Source: Lojkania enalia
Lineage: Eukaryota; Ascomycota; Dothideomycetes; Pleosporales
NCBI GenBank assembly: GCA_010094045.1
Contig: ML986587.1
Location: 434,001-498,000 of the forward strand
DNA: 64,000 nt
Direction: 5' to 3'
A program made the translations under genes and the position numbers. This document shows, piece after piece, positions 10,961 to 21,236 of this stretch. Below the pieces are notes generated by a model. It was not told the DNA's origin. It saw nothing but the letters and a program-made list of their open reading frames with translations, and made no database searches. The stretch's first letter is position 1, and every line of letters starts with the position of its first letter.

Positions 10961-11968
10961 TCACAATGAAGTTGATCTCAAATTCACATTTGTAGGGTAC
11001 ACTGTACCAGGCATCGTCATGTACTCATCTAATGGACGAGGTAGCTCTGCAAAGTTGAACCCCCTTTCTGAACGAGCCGGTAAGAACTTCTGTCCAATAT
11101 CGGTCTTGAAATCTAGCAAATAATCTTGGCTTGGTCGATATTTCGATAAATTCATATACCACTGGGGATACTGCCCGAACCAAGCGTCGACGACCGAGTC
11201 CACATCCACACTCAAGTACATGTTTTCGACATGATCGGGCTTATGAACCAGTAAGACGAAGTCGAATTCGCGTGGCAGTCCCGACCTTTGCAACAAATTC
11301 TCTTGAACAGTCCAAACCGCCATAGCATCCTCTGAGTCATACTCCGGACTTAGTGGGCTCGGTATTGACCGAATGGACCCTTGAATGCTCATCATATCGT
11401 ACACCTTGTAGCTCCTCGTCACCGCCCCGGAGGGGTTGAGAGTTGCAGACAGAGGGGTCTGGCTTACGCCAAGCGAAGATGATAGACTAAAGTTCCACTG
11501 CAGGTTCTCTGGGGAGACTGAGCCATAGAGTAGTTCGGGAGCATGCTTTAATATTCGTGGATTTGAGGGGGAGGGACCACACGAGGCCGTTCTGGTGTCA
11601 CCTGCCAGATAAGGGTCGCCGTGGAGCGAGACCTGTATGACAGCAGATTTGAAGCGATGTGCTCGGTGATCTTTGGGATGAAAGACAAAATGAATCGACA
11701 CAAGATAAACATTATCTAACGCGGGGTCATGGAGAGCATCAGTCTCATAGTACCCATGCTGTAATCGATTGACATGTGCAGAAATGAAGGCGTCCCCAGG
11801 TAGCGTGCGTTCATACAAACATTTTTGATGGACTTGAAATCGTCGCTTGGGGAAATTCGGATCCTTTGGTTCAGTTGGGAGAGTGGGAATCCTATGGACC
11901 GGCTTCGTTGGACTCGGGTAAGCGGTTTCCCCAGAAGTGCCTCTTAAACGGCGTAGCCATAAAGACAT
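10961..11968 (-). CDS. Conserved fungal protein of unknown function (MSLWLRRLRG type)
   Basis: Single-exon frame of 335 aa from the ATG at 11968 (MSLWLRRLRGTSGETAYP). The open frame runs back to a GTG at 12022, but the ATG fits better. The protein is globular in composition, with alternating hydrophobic strands such as NVYLVSIHFVFHP and FKSAVIQVSLHG, a Pro-rich linker, and a Trp/Tyr-rich C-terminal part (DAWFGQYPQWYMNLSKY). No signal peptide or membrane helix is evident and I cannot assign a function. It reads toward the gene-poor region, and its upstream flank is shared with the divergently transcribed urease gene, so 11969-12714 is probably a bidirectional promoter. Confidence 0.75.
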   Translation of the reverse strand: MSLWLRRLRGTSGETAYPSPTKPVHRIPTLPTEPKDPNFPKRRFQVHQKCLYERTLPGDAFISAHVNRLQHGYYETDALHDPALDNVYLVSIHFVFHPKDHRAHRFKSAVIQVSLHGDPYLAGDTRTASCGPSPSNPRILKHAPELLYGSVSPENLQWNFSLSSSLGVSQTPLSATLNPSGAVTRSYKVYDMMSIQGSIRSIPSPLSPEYDSEDAMAVWTVQENLLQRSGLPREFDFVLLVHKPDHVENMYLSVDVDSVVDAWFGQYPQWYMNLSKYRPSQDYLLDFKTDIGQKFLPARSERGFNFAELPRPLDEYMTMPGTVYPTNVNLRSTSL

Positions 11969-12714
11969 CGACCCTCGTTTGCCTAGATGTAGAGTGACAC
12001 CCACCTTCAATAGCCTCCCCACTTTCGAGTTCGGCCTCTAAGCGGGGGAAATGCGGCAAGATTCGATTGATAGCCTACAAAAGTTGAAGTTGGCGTGGAA
12101 ATCCGGTTTTCCTGAAGACCACGGTGGACAACAGCGGCAAATAGATTGGCTATGTGTGTGACACTCGTTGTTCATGATACAGAAAGAGGCGCCACATGAT
12201 CAAGAAGGAAAGCTGAAACGCAACGAAGATATAAAAAGAATAGCGCGCGGGAATGATGAGATGAAAATGAGGCAGCAGGATTGGAGTCCGTTCCCCAAGA
12301 CCCTGCGCCAAGAAGCATACCGAACTAGTCAAATCTGGGAGTGATCTGTCTCGAACGTGTTGGCATGGGTGGCTGCAGGAGCCCTTCTTGAGGCTGCCTA
12401 GCTGACTACCCCTAGTAAACGGTCATGATCATGCGCTGGTAGCCGGGAAAATACCGGATGGTGCCCTCAGGCGGGCGACAGGCGCCTGTGGTGATGAGAT
12501 GGTGCGATGCGGCGGGGTGCTCCTCATCCCCGGCCTGCCATGCCACTCGTTATCTTCCCCATTCCAGCTCTTATCAACGGAGCTAACCCCGCAGTCCCAA
12601 TCGCACGGGCGAAGCTTGAGCAGACTGCAAGGACGTACCAGATACTCGTCAAGACGTCGAGTTGAAGGCATACCAATTACAAACGCCCAATTTGTGCGGC
12701 AGTGAAATTCCAGC
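11969..12714. promoter_or_regulatory. Divergent upstream region of the unknown gene and urease
   Basis: The two genes face away from each other here, so the 746 bp should hold both promoters. I see no certain TATA box. GATA motifs, expected for nitrogen-regulated urease, occur (for example a GAGATGATGAG-like context is absent but TGATAC lies near 12175), at no more than background density. Confidence 0.35.
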
Positions 12715-15565
12715 ATGCAATTGTGCCCCAAGGAGGTGTGTGCTCCTGCTCCTTCGACGGCTCACTATCCCCACCTTGCTAACCGTCCCGTGTCAGCTCG
12801 ACAAGCTCGTCATCTCGCAGCTTGGCTTGCTCGCACAACGCCGCCTCGCTCGAGGTGTGAAGCTAAACCATAGCGAGGCCACTGTAAGTTCTACCTTAAT
12901 CGTTTATGATTGCATGTGTTCTGACAATGCGTAGGCGTTGATCGCGAACAACCTCCAGGAGGTATGCCCTACCGACTGTCGTATTAACAATATTGTTCTG
13001 AACCATGATAGCTCGTTCGTGATGGTAACCATACCGTCGCAGATCTCATGGCCATTGGCAAGACCATGCTTGGTCGGCGCCATGTCCAGCCCTCAGTTGT
13101 CTCGTCTCTGCACGAATTGATGATTGAAGGCACGTTTCCGACAGGTACCTATCTGGTGACAGTGCATCATCCGATCAGTACCGACGATGGGGACCTCGAG
13201 AAGGCCCTCTACGGCTCTTTCCTCCCCGTTCCATCCAACGATCTATTTCCCCTGCCCCAGGCAAGCGCCTACGAGAGCACGAAGCAGCCTGGCGCGGTTG
13301 TGGCAGTCAAGGGAGAAGCCGGTATAATTAGACTCAACGAAGGGCGCAAGCGCATCAAGCTCAAGGTGACGAGCAAGGGTGATAGGCCGATACAAGTAGG
13401 TTCCGATTGGAAGATTCGCGCTTTAAGTTGCTGATCATGATGCTGATCATTATGCTCCAAAGGTCGGTTCCCACTATCATTTCGTCGAGACGAACCCGCA
13501 ACTTCAATTCGATCGCGTCAGAGCCCATGGATACCGTCTTGACATCCCCGCGGGCACATCCGTACGTTTCGAGCCCGGGGATACCAAGACCGTGACGCTC
13601 GTGCAGATCGCTGGTAATAAAGTGATCAAAGGTGGAAACAATCTTGCTACTGGCTTCATAGAGGATGTCTCGATTGCCGAAGACATTGTCGAGAGACTTA
13701 AGGCTGGAGGATTCCTGCATGAGCCAGAGCCTATCGGGGATGCTGCCCATGTTGATTTCGCAACCCTGGAGCGACAGGCGTACATTAGCATGTTTGGTCC
13801 AACAACTGGTGATTTAGTCAGACTTGGCGCAACTGACCTTTGGATCAAAGTTGAGAAAGATCTAACTATGTATGGCGATGAATGCACGTTTGGAGGCGGC
13901 AAATCTCTTAGAGAAAGCATGGGTCAAGCTAGCGGAATATCTGACAGCGAGAGCCTGGATACCGTGATTACGAACGCATTGATCATCGACTATAGCGGCA
14001 TTTACAAAGCAGATATTGGGATCAAGAACGGTGAAATTGTGGGAATCGGTAAAGCTGGCAACCCGGATGTTATGGACGGAGTTGACCCTAAGCTCATTGT
14101 TGGGTCTTGCACAGATGTTATTGCAGGTGAGGGTAGCATTGTTACCACTGGTGGATTCGATACGCACATCCATTTCATTTGCCCGCAGCAAGCGTATGAG
14201 GCGCTTGCTTCTGGTATTACATCTATGCTTGGTGGCGGTACAGGCCCAAGGTTAGCCCTACGCTTGATCATCTTGATAAAGAACAAGAAGCTCACGAGTG
14301 CGCAGCACCGGCACAAACGCTACTACATGTACGCCTGGAAAGACACACATCAAGCAGATGTTACAGGCCGTTGATGAATTACCCGTGAACTTTGGCATTA
14401 CAGGCAAAGGAAATGACGCCGAAAAACGGCCCTTGCAGCAACAAGCTGAAGCTGGTGCTTGCGGTCTCAAGTTGCATGAAGATTGGGGCACCACGCCAGC
14501 CGCCATTGACGCTTGCCTTAGTGTCTGCGACGAATATGACATCCAAACGCTCATCCATACAGATACGCTCAACGAATCAGGTTTTGTTGAGCAAACCATC
14601 AAAGCGTTTAAGAATCGGACTATTCACACATATCACACTGAAGGTGCTGGAGGAGGCCATGCGCCAGACATTATCAGCGTAGTTGAGCATGATAATGTGC
14701 TTCCCTCATCGACCAATCCGACGCGGCCATATACGCGCAATACCCTTGATGAACATCTGGATATGTTGATGGTCTGCCACCATCTGTCTCGCAATATTCC
14801 CGAGGATGTAGCCTTTGCCGAGTCTCGAATTCGCGCAGAAACTATTGCCGCGGAAGACGTGCTGCATGATCTCGGCGCCATCTCTATGATGTCTTCTGAT
14901 TCGCAGGCCATGGGCCGATGCGGCGAAATCATTCTTCGGACTTGGAATACGGCTCATAAGAACAAGGTTCAGCGAGGCACATTGAAAGAAGATGAAGGGA
15001 CCGATGCAGACAACTTTAGGGTCAAGAGGTACATCAGCAAGTACACTATTAATCCGGCCATTGCTCAGGGCATGGGCCACCTCATTGGTAGCGTTGAGGT
15101 TGGCAAGGTTGCAGATCTCGTGCTCTGGAGCCCCGGCAACTTTGGCGTGAAGCCTAAATTGGTGGTCAAGAGCGGCTTCATCTCGTACGCGCAGATGGTA
15201 AGTGCTGGATCTAGGAGCTGCAGTGAGCAAACTAACACTCGTAGGGCGATCCGAATGCTTCGATTCCGACCGTTGAGCCCATCATCATGCGCCCCATGTT
15301 TGCGCCCTTAGTGCCGCAGAGCAGCATCACGTTTGTTTCGCAGGCTTCTATTGCATCTGGTGTGGTCAAATCTTACGGTTTGAGGAAACGCGTGGAGGCG
15401 GTCAAGAATTGTCGGAAGATCGGGAAGAAGGATATGAAGTTCAACGACACACAGCCAAAGATGAAGGTTGACCCAGAGCGGTATACGGTCGAGGCAGACG
15501 GGATGGTGTGCACGGCAGAGCCGTCCGAGAGTTTGCCCTTGACGCAGGCGTATTTTGTGTATTGA
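12715..15565 (+). CDS. ureB: Urease (fused gamma-beta-alpha polypeptide)
   Basis: Nickel enzyme hydrolysing urea to ammonia and carbamate. Seven exons were reconstructed: 12715-12735, 12797-12883, 12935-12961, 13012-13395, 13463-14250, 14306-15197 and 15245-15565, giving 839 aa, the usual length for fungal and plant urease. The first exon encodes only MQLCPKE. The gamma part ([20 protein letters not shown]), the beta part (YHFVETNPQ) and the alpha part follow in order. Active-site features are present: HIH at about residues 407/409, the carbamylated Lys at about 491 in [35 protein letters not shown], the mobile-flap MVCHHLS and [11 protein letters not shown]. Introns are 47-67 nt with CTAAC-like branch points. 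No urease accessory gene is in the window. The symbol follows Aspergillus usage and may differ in this organism. Confidence 0.96.
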
Positions 15566-16650
15566 AGATGAGAAATGATGGCCAAATTGCGATGGGACGA
15601 TATGATGGGAAATGGCTTTGCAAGATTGCGCGACGATGTAGATAATTTGACTAGATGAAGCATAACTATTCTTTAAACCTGACTTCACTTGTTAAGTTGG
15701 TGTGTATTGCTAGAGTGCATGCGACGGAATAAGTGATGTGTAGCGGTTATATCCTTCGTATTGACATGGTTACCGCATCGCGATTACGGGCTTTCCTCGG
15801 ACAGGGTTTGTGGTTGAACTATAAAAGTTGGAAGTAGGGCCCCGCTGCGAGAAGGTTGCGACAGCGAAAGGGGGCAGGGGGCGGGCGACGGACGGGCGAC
15901 AGGCGGGCGACGGGGCGAAGAGCAGCAGGGCAAGGCGCGACGTTTGGGCGGGTAGGGTGCCCGCGGCCCGGGGCCTGTGGCACCTGATCGGGGGAGCAAC
16001 AGCCAATCGCTCGGTCAGCCGTGGGCCGGGCATGCAGCAGGTCGCGCTGCTCGTACGGGGTGTGCGGCCGCGCAATTTGTGCTGATGCAGCGCTTTTGGC
16101 GCTTTGGGTCGTGCCGAAAGAGCGACGGGACGCGTGCCAGCCGAGACGAGGCATAGCCCGGGATGCCTTTCAGAGCAGCCTGCAGGCTCAGCTGCGCTCG
16201 CCGTGCCTCTGGGGACAAGCGTGCGCGCGACGGGCACAGGCTCCTCGCGGCCGGAGGGGGGGGGCGGCTGGGCCGGGCTGGGCTGGGCTGGTGACGAGGT
16301 GGGAGTGAGAGCATGAGAGGGCGACCGATACAGGCTACGGGCTGCACGCAGCGCGACCTTCGCGGGGGCTGGCCGCCCATGACGGGGCGCCCTGCACCAA
16401 TCCCGCGCGGTTATTTTGGCTGCCAGCTGGAAGGGGGGCCAGCCCAAAGAGCGAAAAGCAGCGGCGGCCTCGGCGCGTTTCGCGGCCTACTTTAGCGCGT
16501 CGAGCCCCCAGCCCGCCGCTTCTCTTCTTCCTCTCAGCGCCTCCCTCCCCGACGGACCCGCCTAAGAGCCCACGCCCGCTCCCCGTCAACACCGCGCCCT
16601 CACCGGCTCTTACCATCAACACCTGTCAGCAACAACCTCGCGCCGGCGTC
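15566..16650. other. Intergenic between urease and the HMG-box gene
   Basis: About 15830-16560 is strongly GC-rich, with long opposing open frames of Arg/Pro/Gly/Ala-rich translation that I regard as artefacts. The last 150 bp before the ATG at 16651 are CT-rich, as expected for a fungal promoter and 5' leader. Confidence 0.5.
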
Positions 16651-18141
16651 ATGGCTAAGCAAAAGAAAGAAGACACCGGCGAGCTTCAGGTGTCCCTGGA
16701 GCAGTTCACCAAGACACGCGACTCGGTATGTGCTACTGTTGTTTTGATTTAGTCCTCGACGCGATTGTGTTGTTTTCATCGCGAAGCACCCACCACGACC
16801 ACTCTCCCATCATCAGCAAATGGTCCTCCACATTCGCATCGCGCTTTCTGATACTACATCGATCTGGATCGCGTCTTCTGCGCGACCCAGGCTTGCTATG
16901 AATGCTCTTTGCGTCTTCCACTCCCAGCCCGCCATCGCGCGTTGCGCAATGTGACATGAGTCGAGAGCCCGTCATAGCTGTACCTGTTGCTAACAAGCAT
17001 GGATGTGAATAGGTCATCATGTCTCTTACTAACCTCCAGGCTGGCCTCACTCATGTCCAGAACGGCTTGACCGACCTGCTTCGGGCCTACATGCAGCACA
17101 CTGCATCTATCATTGCGGGCGAGTCCGGCGCAATTGCAGAGAATCTCCAGTTGCCTCCCCACATCACAGCCGCGACCGTCAATGCAGCTGCCGAAAGCGC
17201 CAGCACCGCCGCCCAGCTCCAAGCTTCGTTGGCTACCCCAGCTGCCGCCGAGGGAAAGCAGAAGAAGCGCAAGCGCGAGAAGAAGGAGCGTGATCCCAAT
17301 GCGCCCAAGAGGCCGTTGACCGCCGCCTTCCTGTTTGCTCAGCAGGCCCGGCCCATTGTACGCCATGATCTGGAGAAGGAGCTCAGTCCTGGCCAGAAAC
17401 TGGAGCCCAATGCTGTGAACCTTGAAGTGGCCAAGCGCTGGAACGAGATGTCTGAAGCCGACAAGGAAGTACGCACATATCCACGTCTTCCCCTCGCCAT
17501 CCCACGCATTTGCTGACCGCTTGATCCAGAAATGGAAAGCATCGTACCGCGACTCCATGGAGACGTTTAGGACGGAAATGAAAGAGTACCTCGCCAAAAC
17601 CGGCGCCAACCCCGCCGAGCTCGAGCACGAAGAAGACGCCTCTGACGAGGCCGAAGCCGGTGCTCTCGACTCCGACGCAGCCTCTGACGACGAAGAAGAA
17701 GCGGGCGTCCCAACCGCCCTCGCAAAAGCTCCCTCCCCACCCGCCAAAACATCGCGCGCGAACAAGCGCCAAAAGACCGCTCAGACAAATGGTACGGCAG
17801 CACCAGTCCTAATCGCCCCCGCGACCTCCGCTCCAACTCCCATCCCGGTGCCTGTTAGCGGCAACCGCTCCATGCAACTCGTCCCGCCAGGTTCCACTGA
17901 GACCGCGACTCCCGCCCCCAAGTCCTCGAAGAAGAAGGACAAGAAAGAGAAAGCGGAGCCCAAAGCCATAGCTCCCGCGCCCGCCGTCGCCGCTAAGGAA
18001 AAAGAGCCTACTCCGGACGACTCGAGCAAGAAGAAGAAGAGCCGATCAACTAGGAACGCGGAGCCGGAGCCCGAGGCTAAAGAAGAGAAGACCAAGAAAA
18101 GGGACCGGAGTAAGAGGAAGAGTGAAGGCAACGCCTCTTAG
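16651..18141 (+). CDS. HMG-box chromatin protein
   Basis: Three exons: 16651-16725, 17013-17468 and 17530-18141 (380 aa). One HMG box spans roughly residues 118-205, starting at the diagnostic RDPNAPKRPLTAAFLF and including NLEVAKRWNEMSEADKEKW and YRDSMETFRTEMKEYL. The second splice junction falls inside the box at DKE/KWK, which confirms the intron. A basic KKRKREKKE patch precedes it. The C-terminal third alternates acidic and Lys/Ser-rich tracts ending in KKRDRSKRKSEG, probably nuclear localisation signals. Such proteins bind and bend DNA; the single box with a long tail resembles yeast Hmo1/Nhp10-type factors, but orthology is not established. The first intron is long (287 nt) and close to the start codon, a common place for regulatory introns. 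Confidence 0.88.
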
Positions 18142-19208
18142 CCCGCCCCCCAATTGCGCTGTATCGCTCTGCATAGATATATGTCTCTGCACAAGATTCT
18201 TGTGACGTTTTTGGTTCTTTTTGGCGGAATGCTCATGCTATTTGATTTAGTTTGAGACGAGTGTCGGGGTGCCGTGTCTAGTTGAGGACCGCCATACGCA
18301 TTCCCCACACACATGCGGACTCTCATCAACATAATCCCCATACGCAGTGAATAGCCATATTTGGCCCGCAATTATACAAAATCTCGATTTCTTTTTCTTT
18401 TCTCTTTTTTTTTTTTTTTTTTTTTCCCCTAAGCGAGGCGTCCTTTAGTTCTTTTACGCCGACCGTACCTGGATTCGGAGACGGTAGAAAGGGCTGGAGC
18501 TGGGCGGATAGGGAGTAAACGGGTTTCTTTTCTCTTTCTTGGGGGGACTTTTTTTTTTTTTCTTTTCTTTTTTTTTTATAGTAAGGAAGGGTTTGTAGAG
18601 GAGTATCTGCGGTGGGCAAAATACGATTTGTGATTCAAGTCTTGTTATAGCGAGATGCGAGCACGTGTGCGTGCGCTAAGTGATTGAGTTGCGACGTTTG
18701 GGCGTGCTTCGTTTTAGGATTCGGATGTAGACGTAGGAAGGGCGTGCGAGGTTTTCTACTCGGTGCTTTCCGAGGATGTGTACTTTAAGCTTGGAGGAAG
18801 AAACACGGCACTGTGCCAATTCCTCTTGTTCTTGGGGGGGGAGGAAAAAGGGGAATAGGGGGTTCGCTGCTTTAATATCTTATCGATTCACATGGATCGG
18901 AGAAGGTGGGTTATAATTATGATAATTCTTATTGTCCGGTGCTAGCCTTCCGAGTAGGAGCAGTTCGGATCATAATCTACCTAATACATCGATGAGAAAG
19001 ATTGTCGGTATGCCCGGTCCCTTTGTCCGTCTGTCTGATATCCAGAAGACGATACGTCATGATACACCAGGCCATACCATGCAGAACTCCATTATTCAAG
19101 CTCAGGTTCCCATTGCAAAGCCACTAGCTCACCATATTCCCCTCCGCAGAATGCCAGATCTCCACAATATTAGTAACGCATCAAAGAATCATCCAATATC
19201 CTGACAAA
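18142..19208. other. Convergent 3' intergenic region with poly-T tracts
   Basis: Lies between two convergent genes. It contains a 21-base T run (18405-18425) and a 13-base T run (18549-18561) in T/C-rich DNA, plus alternating A/G-rich stretches. A 90-codon plus-strand frame at 18932-19204 has no supporting features. Confidence 0.5.
18405..18425. repeat. Poly-T tract (21 T)
   Basis: Homopolymer run in the 3' flank of the HMG-box gene. Similar but shorter runs follow at 18549-18561. Length is prone to assembly error. Confidence 0.8.
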
Positions 19209-20607
19209 TCAAGCCAGATCCGTAACCCCCTCATCTGCACTCTCGAACTTATCCTCGCCGCTCTCAACATCCTTGGCCTCCGCATCATCGCCTCTATCTA
19301 GCACTTCGCGAGCCATCCTGCTCCTCTCTTCCCTTACCTCAACTAAATAGGCAAACACCAACCTTGCACACGCTTCCTTTGCGTTCTTCTTCCCAAACAC
19401 ATGTCGAACCGTGCCAAGGGGTCCCTCGTGTCGGCCTCCGTTCTTAAAGAAGCATGACACTGTGTGGAAGCCCGGGGCGCGGGCGTCGGATGCGTAGTGG
19501 TATTCTGGCGTCACGAGACCGAGGTCAGTGGCTAGGGCAGCGACACGGGAGGCGAAACTGGCGGTATTATTCGAGTCTAGGGAAGTCGGGGTTAGGGATT
19601 GGGGTTGTAGTAGCTGTGGTTGGGGTTGATGACTCTCCTTGAGGGATTCGGGCCACTGCTTAGTAGCTTTGTAGTACTGAATGGCGAGGTAGGCAGCATT
19701 TTTGTGAGCGGCCTTTTTAGAATTGAATAGGTCAGTCTTGGATCCGAAGGAGAATGAGGGGAGGTTGGGGAGGATTAGTTCGCTAGCGTAACGGATGCCA
19801 AGTTGGTAGTCGGTGTAGAGGGGCAGCGGATAATGGTTAGACTGCTGGAATTCTATTTTCGGTCAGCGACATATATATGTAGATAGAGATGTGGGAGAAG
19901 TGTGTATGTATACCTATTAGCTGTCCAACATAGTTCTCGCCCGGGTCCTGCTTAACCACCTGCGGCTCGGTTCTGAGCACCTTCTTGTCCGTCTTCTTCC
20001 CCGGCTTCTTGAGCTTGCCCTCCTCTTCAAGTTTCTTGACATGATTCAGCACCATGGCAGAAACCGCCTCTTTAGCGGCCTTCTTGCTTGAGTACGGCCC
20101 AGCTCCCTCGAACGTTTCGTCTAAAAACATTGCCGTGCAAGCCCACCCCTCGAAAGAACCGTCGAACACAAAATGAGGCATCGACACACCAAAGGCTTGA
20201 ACCTTCTCATGTAGTTCAACAACGTTCTTGGAGCTGCGCGAGCTTGAGCCTAGAGCGACGGGCCCGAGCGAGCCATTGGAACTTACTCCACCGTGCCCGG
20301 CCGGCTTCTTCCTTGGAGGCTGGCTAGTAGCTTCAGGGCGGTATTGGGCGAGATACTCGTCAATTCCCCTGACGCTTTCGAGGGCCTCCGCCGGATATGT
20401 TGTGCTATTGTCGGCGGGCAAGGCTGGCTGTCCGCCAGTCGAGGGGCTCTGCTCAATGTCCATGCTTGAGGCCCGATTGCGCTTGTGGCTGGTTAGCTGT
20501 TGATTTGCAGGATTGGGAGTAAGAGCACAGTGGGCAAGCCTGTTGAGGCTAGGCTGCCGCTCTTGTTGTCGAGAAGGGGGGATTAGGTATGAGAGCAGGT
20601 CGTCCAT
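19209..20607 (-). CDS. Protein with dsRNA-binding-like domains
   Basis: Two exons, 20607-19914 and 19852-19209, 445 aa, with a 61-nt intron (GTATAC donor, CTGAC branch point, TAG acceptor). Residues about 129-192 form a dsRBM-like unit: a helix (NVVELHEKVQAFG), beta strands (PHFVFDGSFEGWACTAMFL) and the signature GPYSSKKAAKEAVSAMVLNHV. Two weaker copies follow: one with FGSKTDLFNSKKAAHKNAAYLAIQYY, and a C-terminal one with GTVRHVFGKKNAKEACARLVFAYL. The protein lacks RNase III or helicase motifs, so it is probably an RNA-binding adaptor or a cofactor. The start at MDDLLSYLIPP is the first ATG of the frame; the open frame extends upstream with no ATG. It is tandem with abaA, whose stop lies 630 bp upstream. 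Confidence 0.82.
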
Positions 20608-21236
20608 AGCGCGCAGAAGCTGATGGGGCGAAGTGCAGGTGATTGTGCGCGCCGCCCCGCGTTGGAACGCCGGTTTGGTGGTGATTGTTGTCACCAACGC
20701 AGAACCCAAGAATGCTGTCCTGCGAGGGATGTTAGTCGGTTCGTTCGTAGGCGAGCATGAAGAGCGGGGATTTTGTGCAAATACGGCTGTGGTATGGATG
20801 GCGGAAAAAGAAAGCAAGTGATGGGTTGGGAGGAGGGGCGCTGACTGCTCGCGCGCTTGAGCGCCCCGGTACCTCCAGGGCTGGCGGGGACGTGGGCGTG
20901 TTTGGAGGGGTCGTTGCTTGGCCAAAGCGCCCGCCGGCGACGTCACTACCGCGTCGCCCGTTGCTTGCTGGGTCGGACTATCAATTCCCTCCCTTTCCCG
21001 CCCCCTTCACATTGAGCCCTTGCATGGCCCAAAGCCGCCGTAGCAGGCTCCCGTCTCAACACCGTCAAGGCTCTGAAACAGGCCACAACAAAAACGCTGT
21101 GATTTACCGCTTGTCAAAAAAGGTATATTCCGCCTAACGTTGTCGACGACAGATCGTACAATCGTCACGACAATCTGCTATCGCCATCATCGAACTATTA
21201 AGCCGTGTCCAAACACAGTGCCTCCATCACATTAAG
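20608..21236. other. Upstream region of the dsRBM gene / 3' flank of abaA
   Basis: GC-rich from 20830 to 21000, with CT-rich runs. A minus-strand open frame continues from the dsRBM gene to 20946 but has no ATG, so it is probably 5' leader. Confidence 0.45.

Noticed and set aside
15770..16560. Long opposing open frames in GC-rich DNA
   Set aside because: Translation is Arg/Pro/Gly/Ala-biased on both strands, typical of stop-poor GC-rich sequence upstream of the HMG-box gene.
18932..19204. 90-codon plus-strand frame between convergent genes
   Set aside because: No ATG context, splice signals or family similarity.
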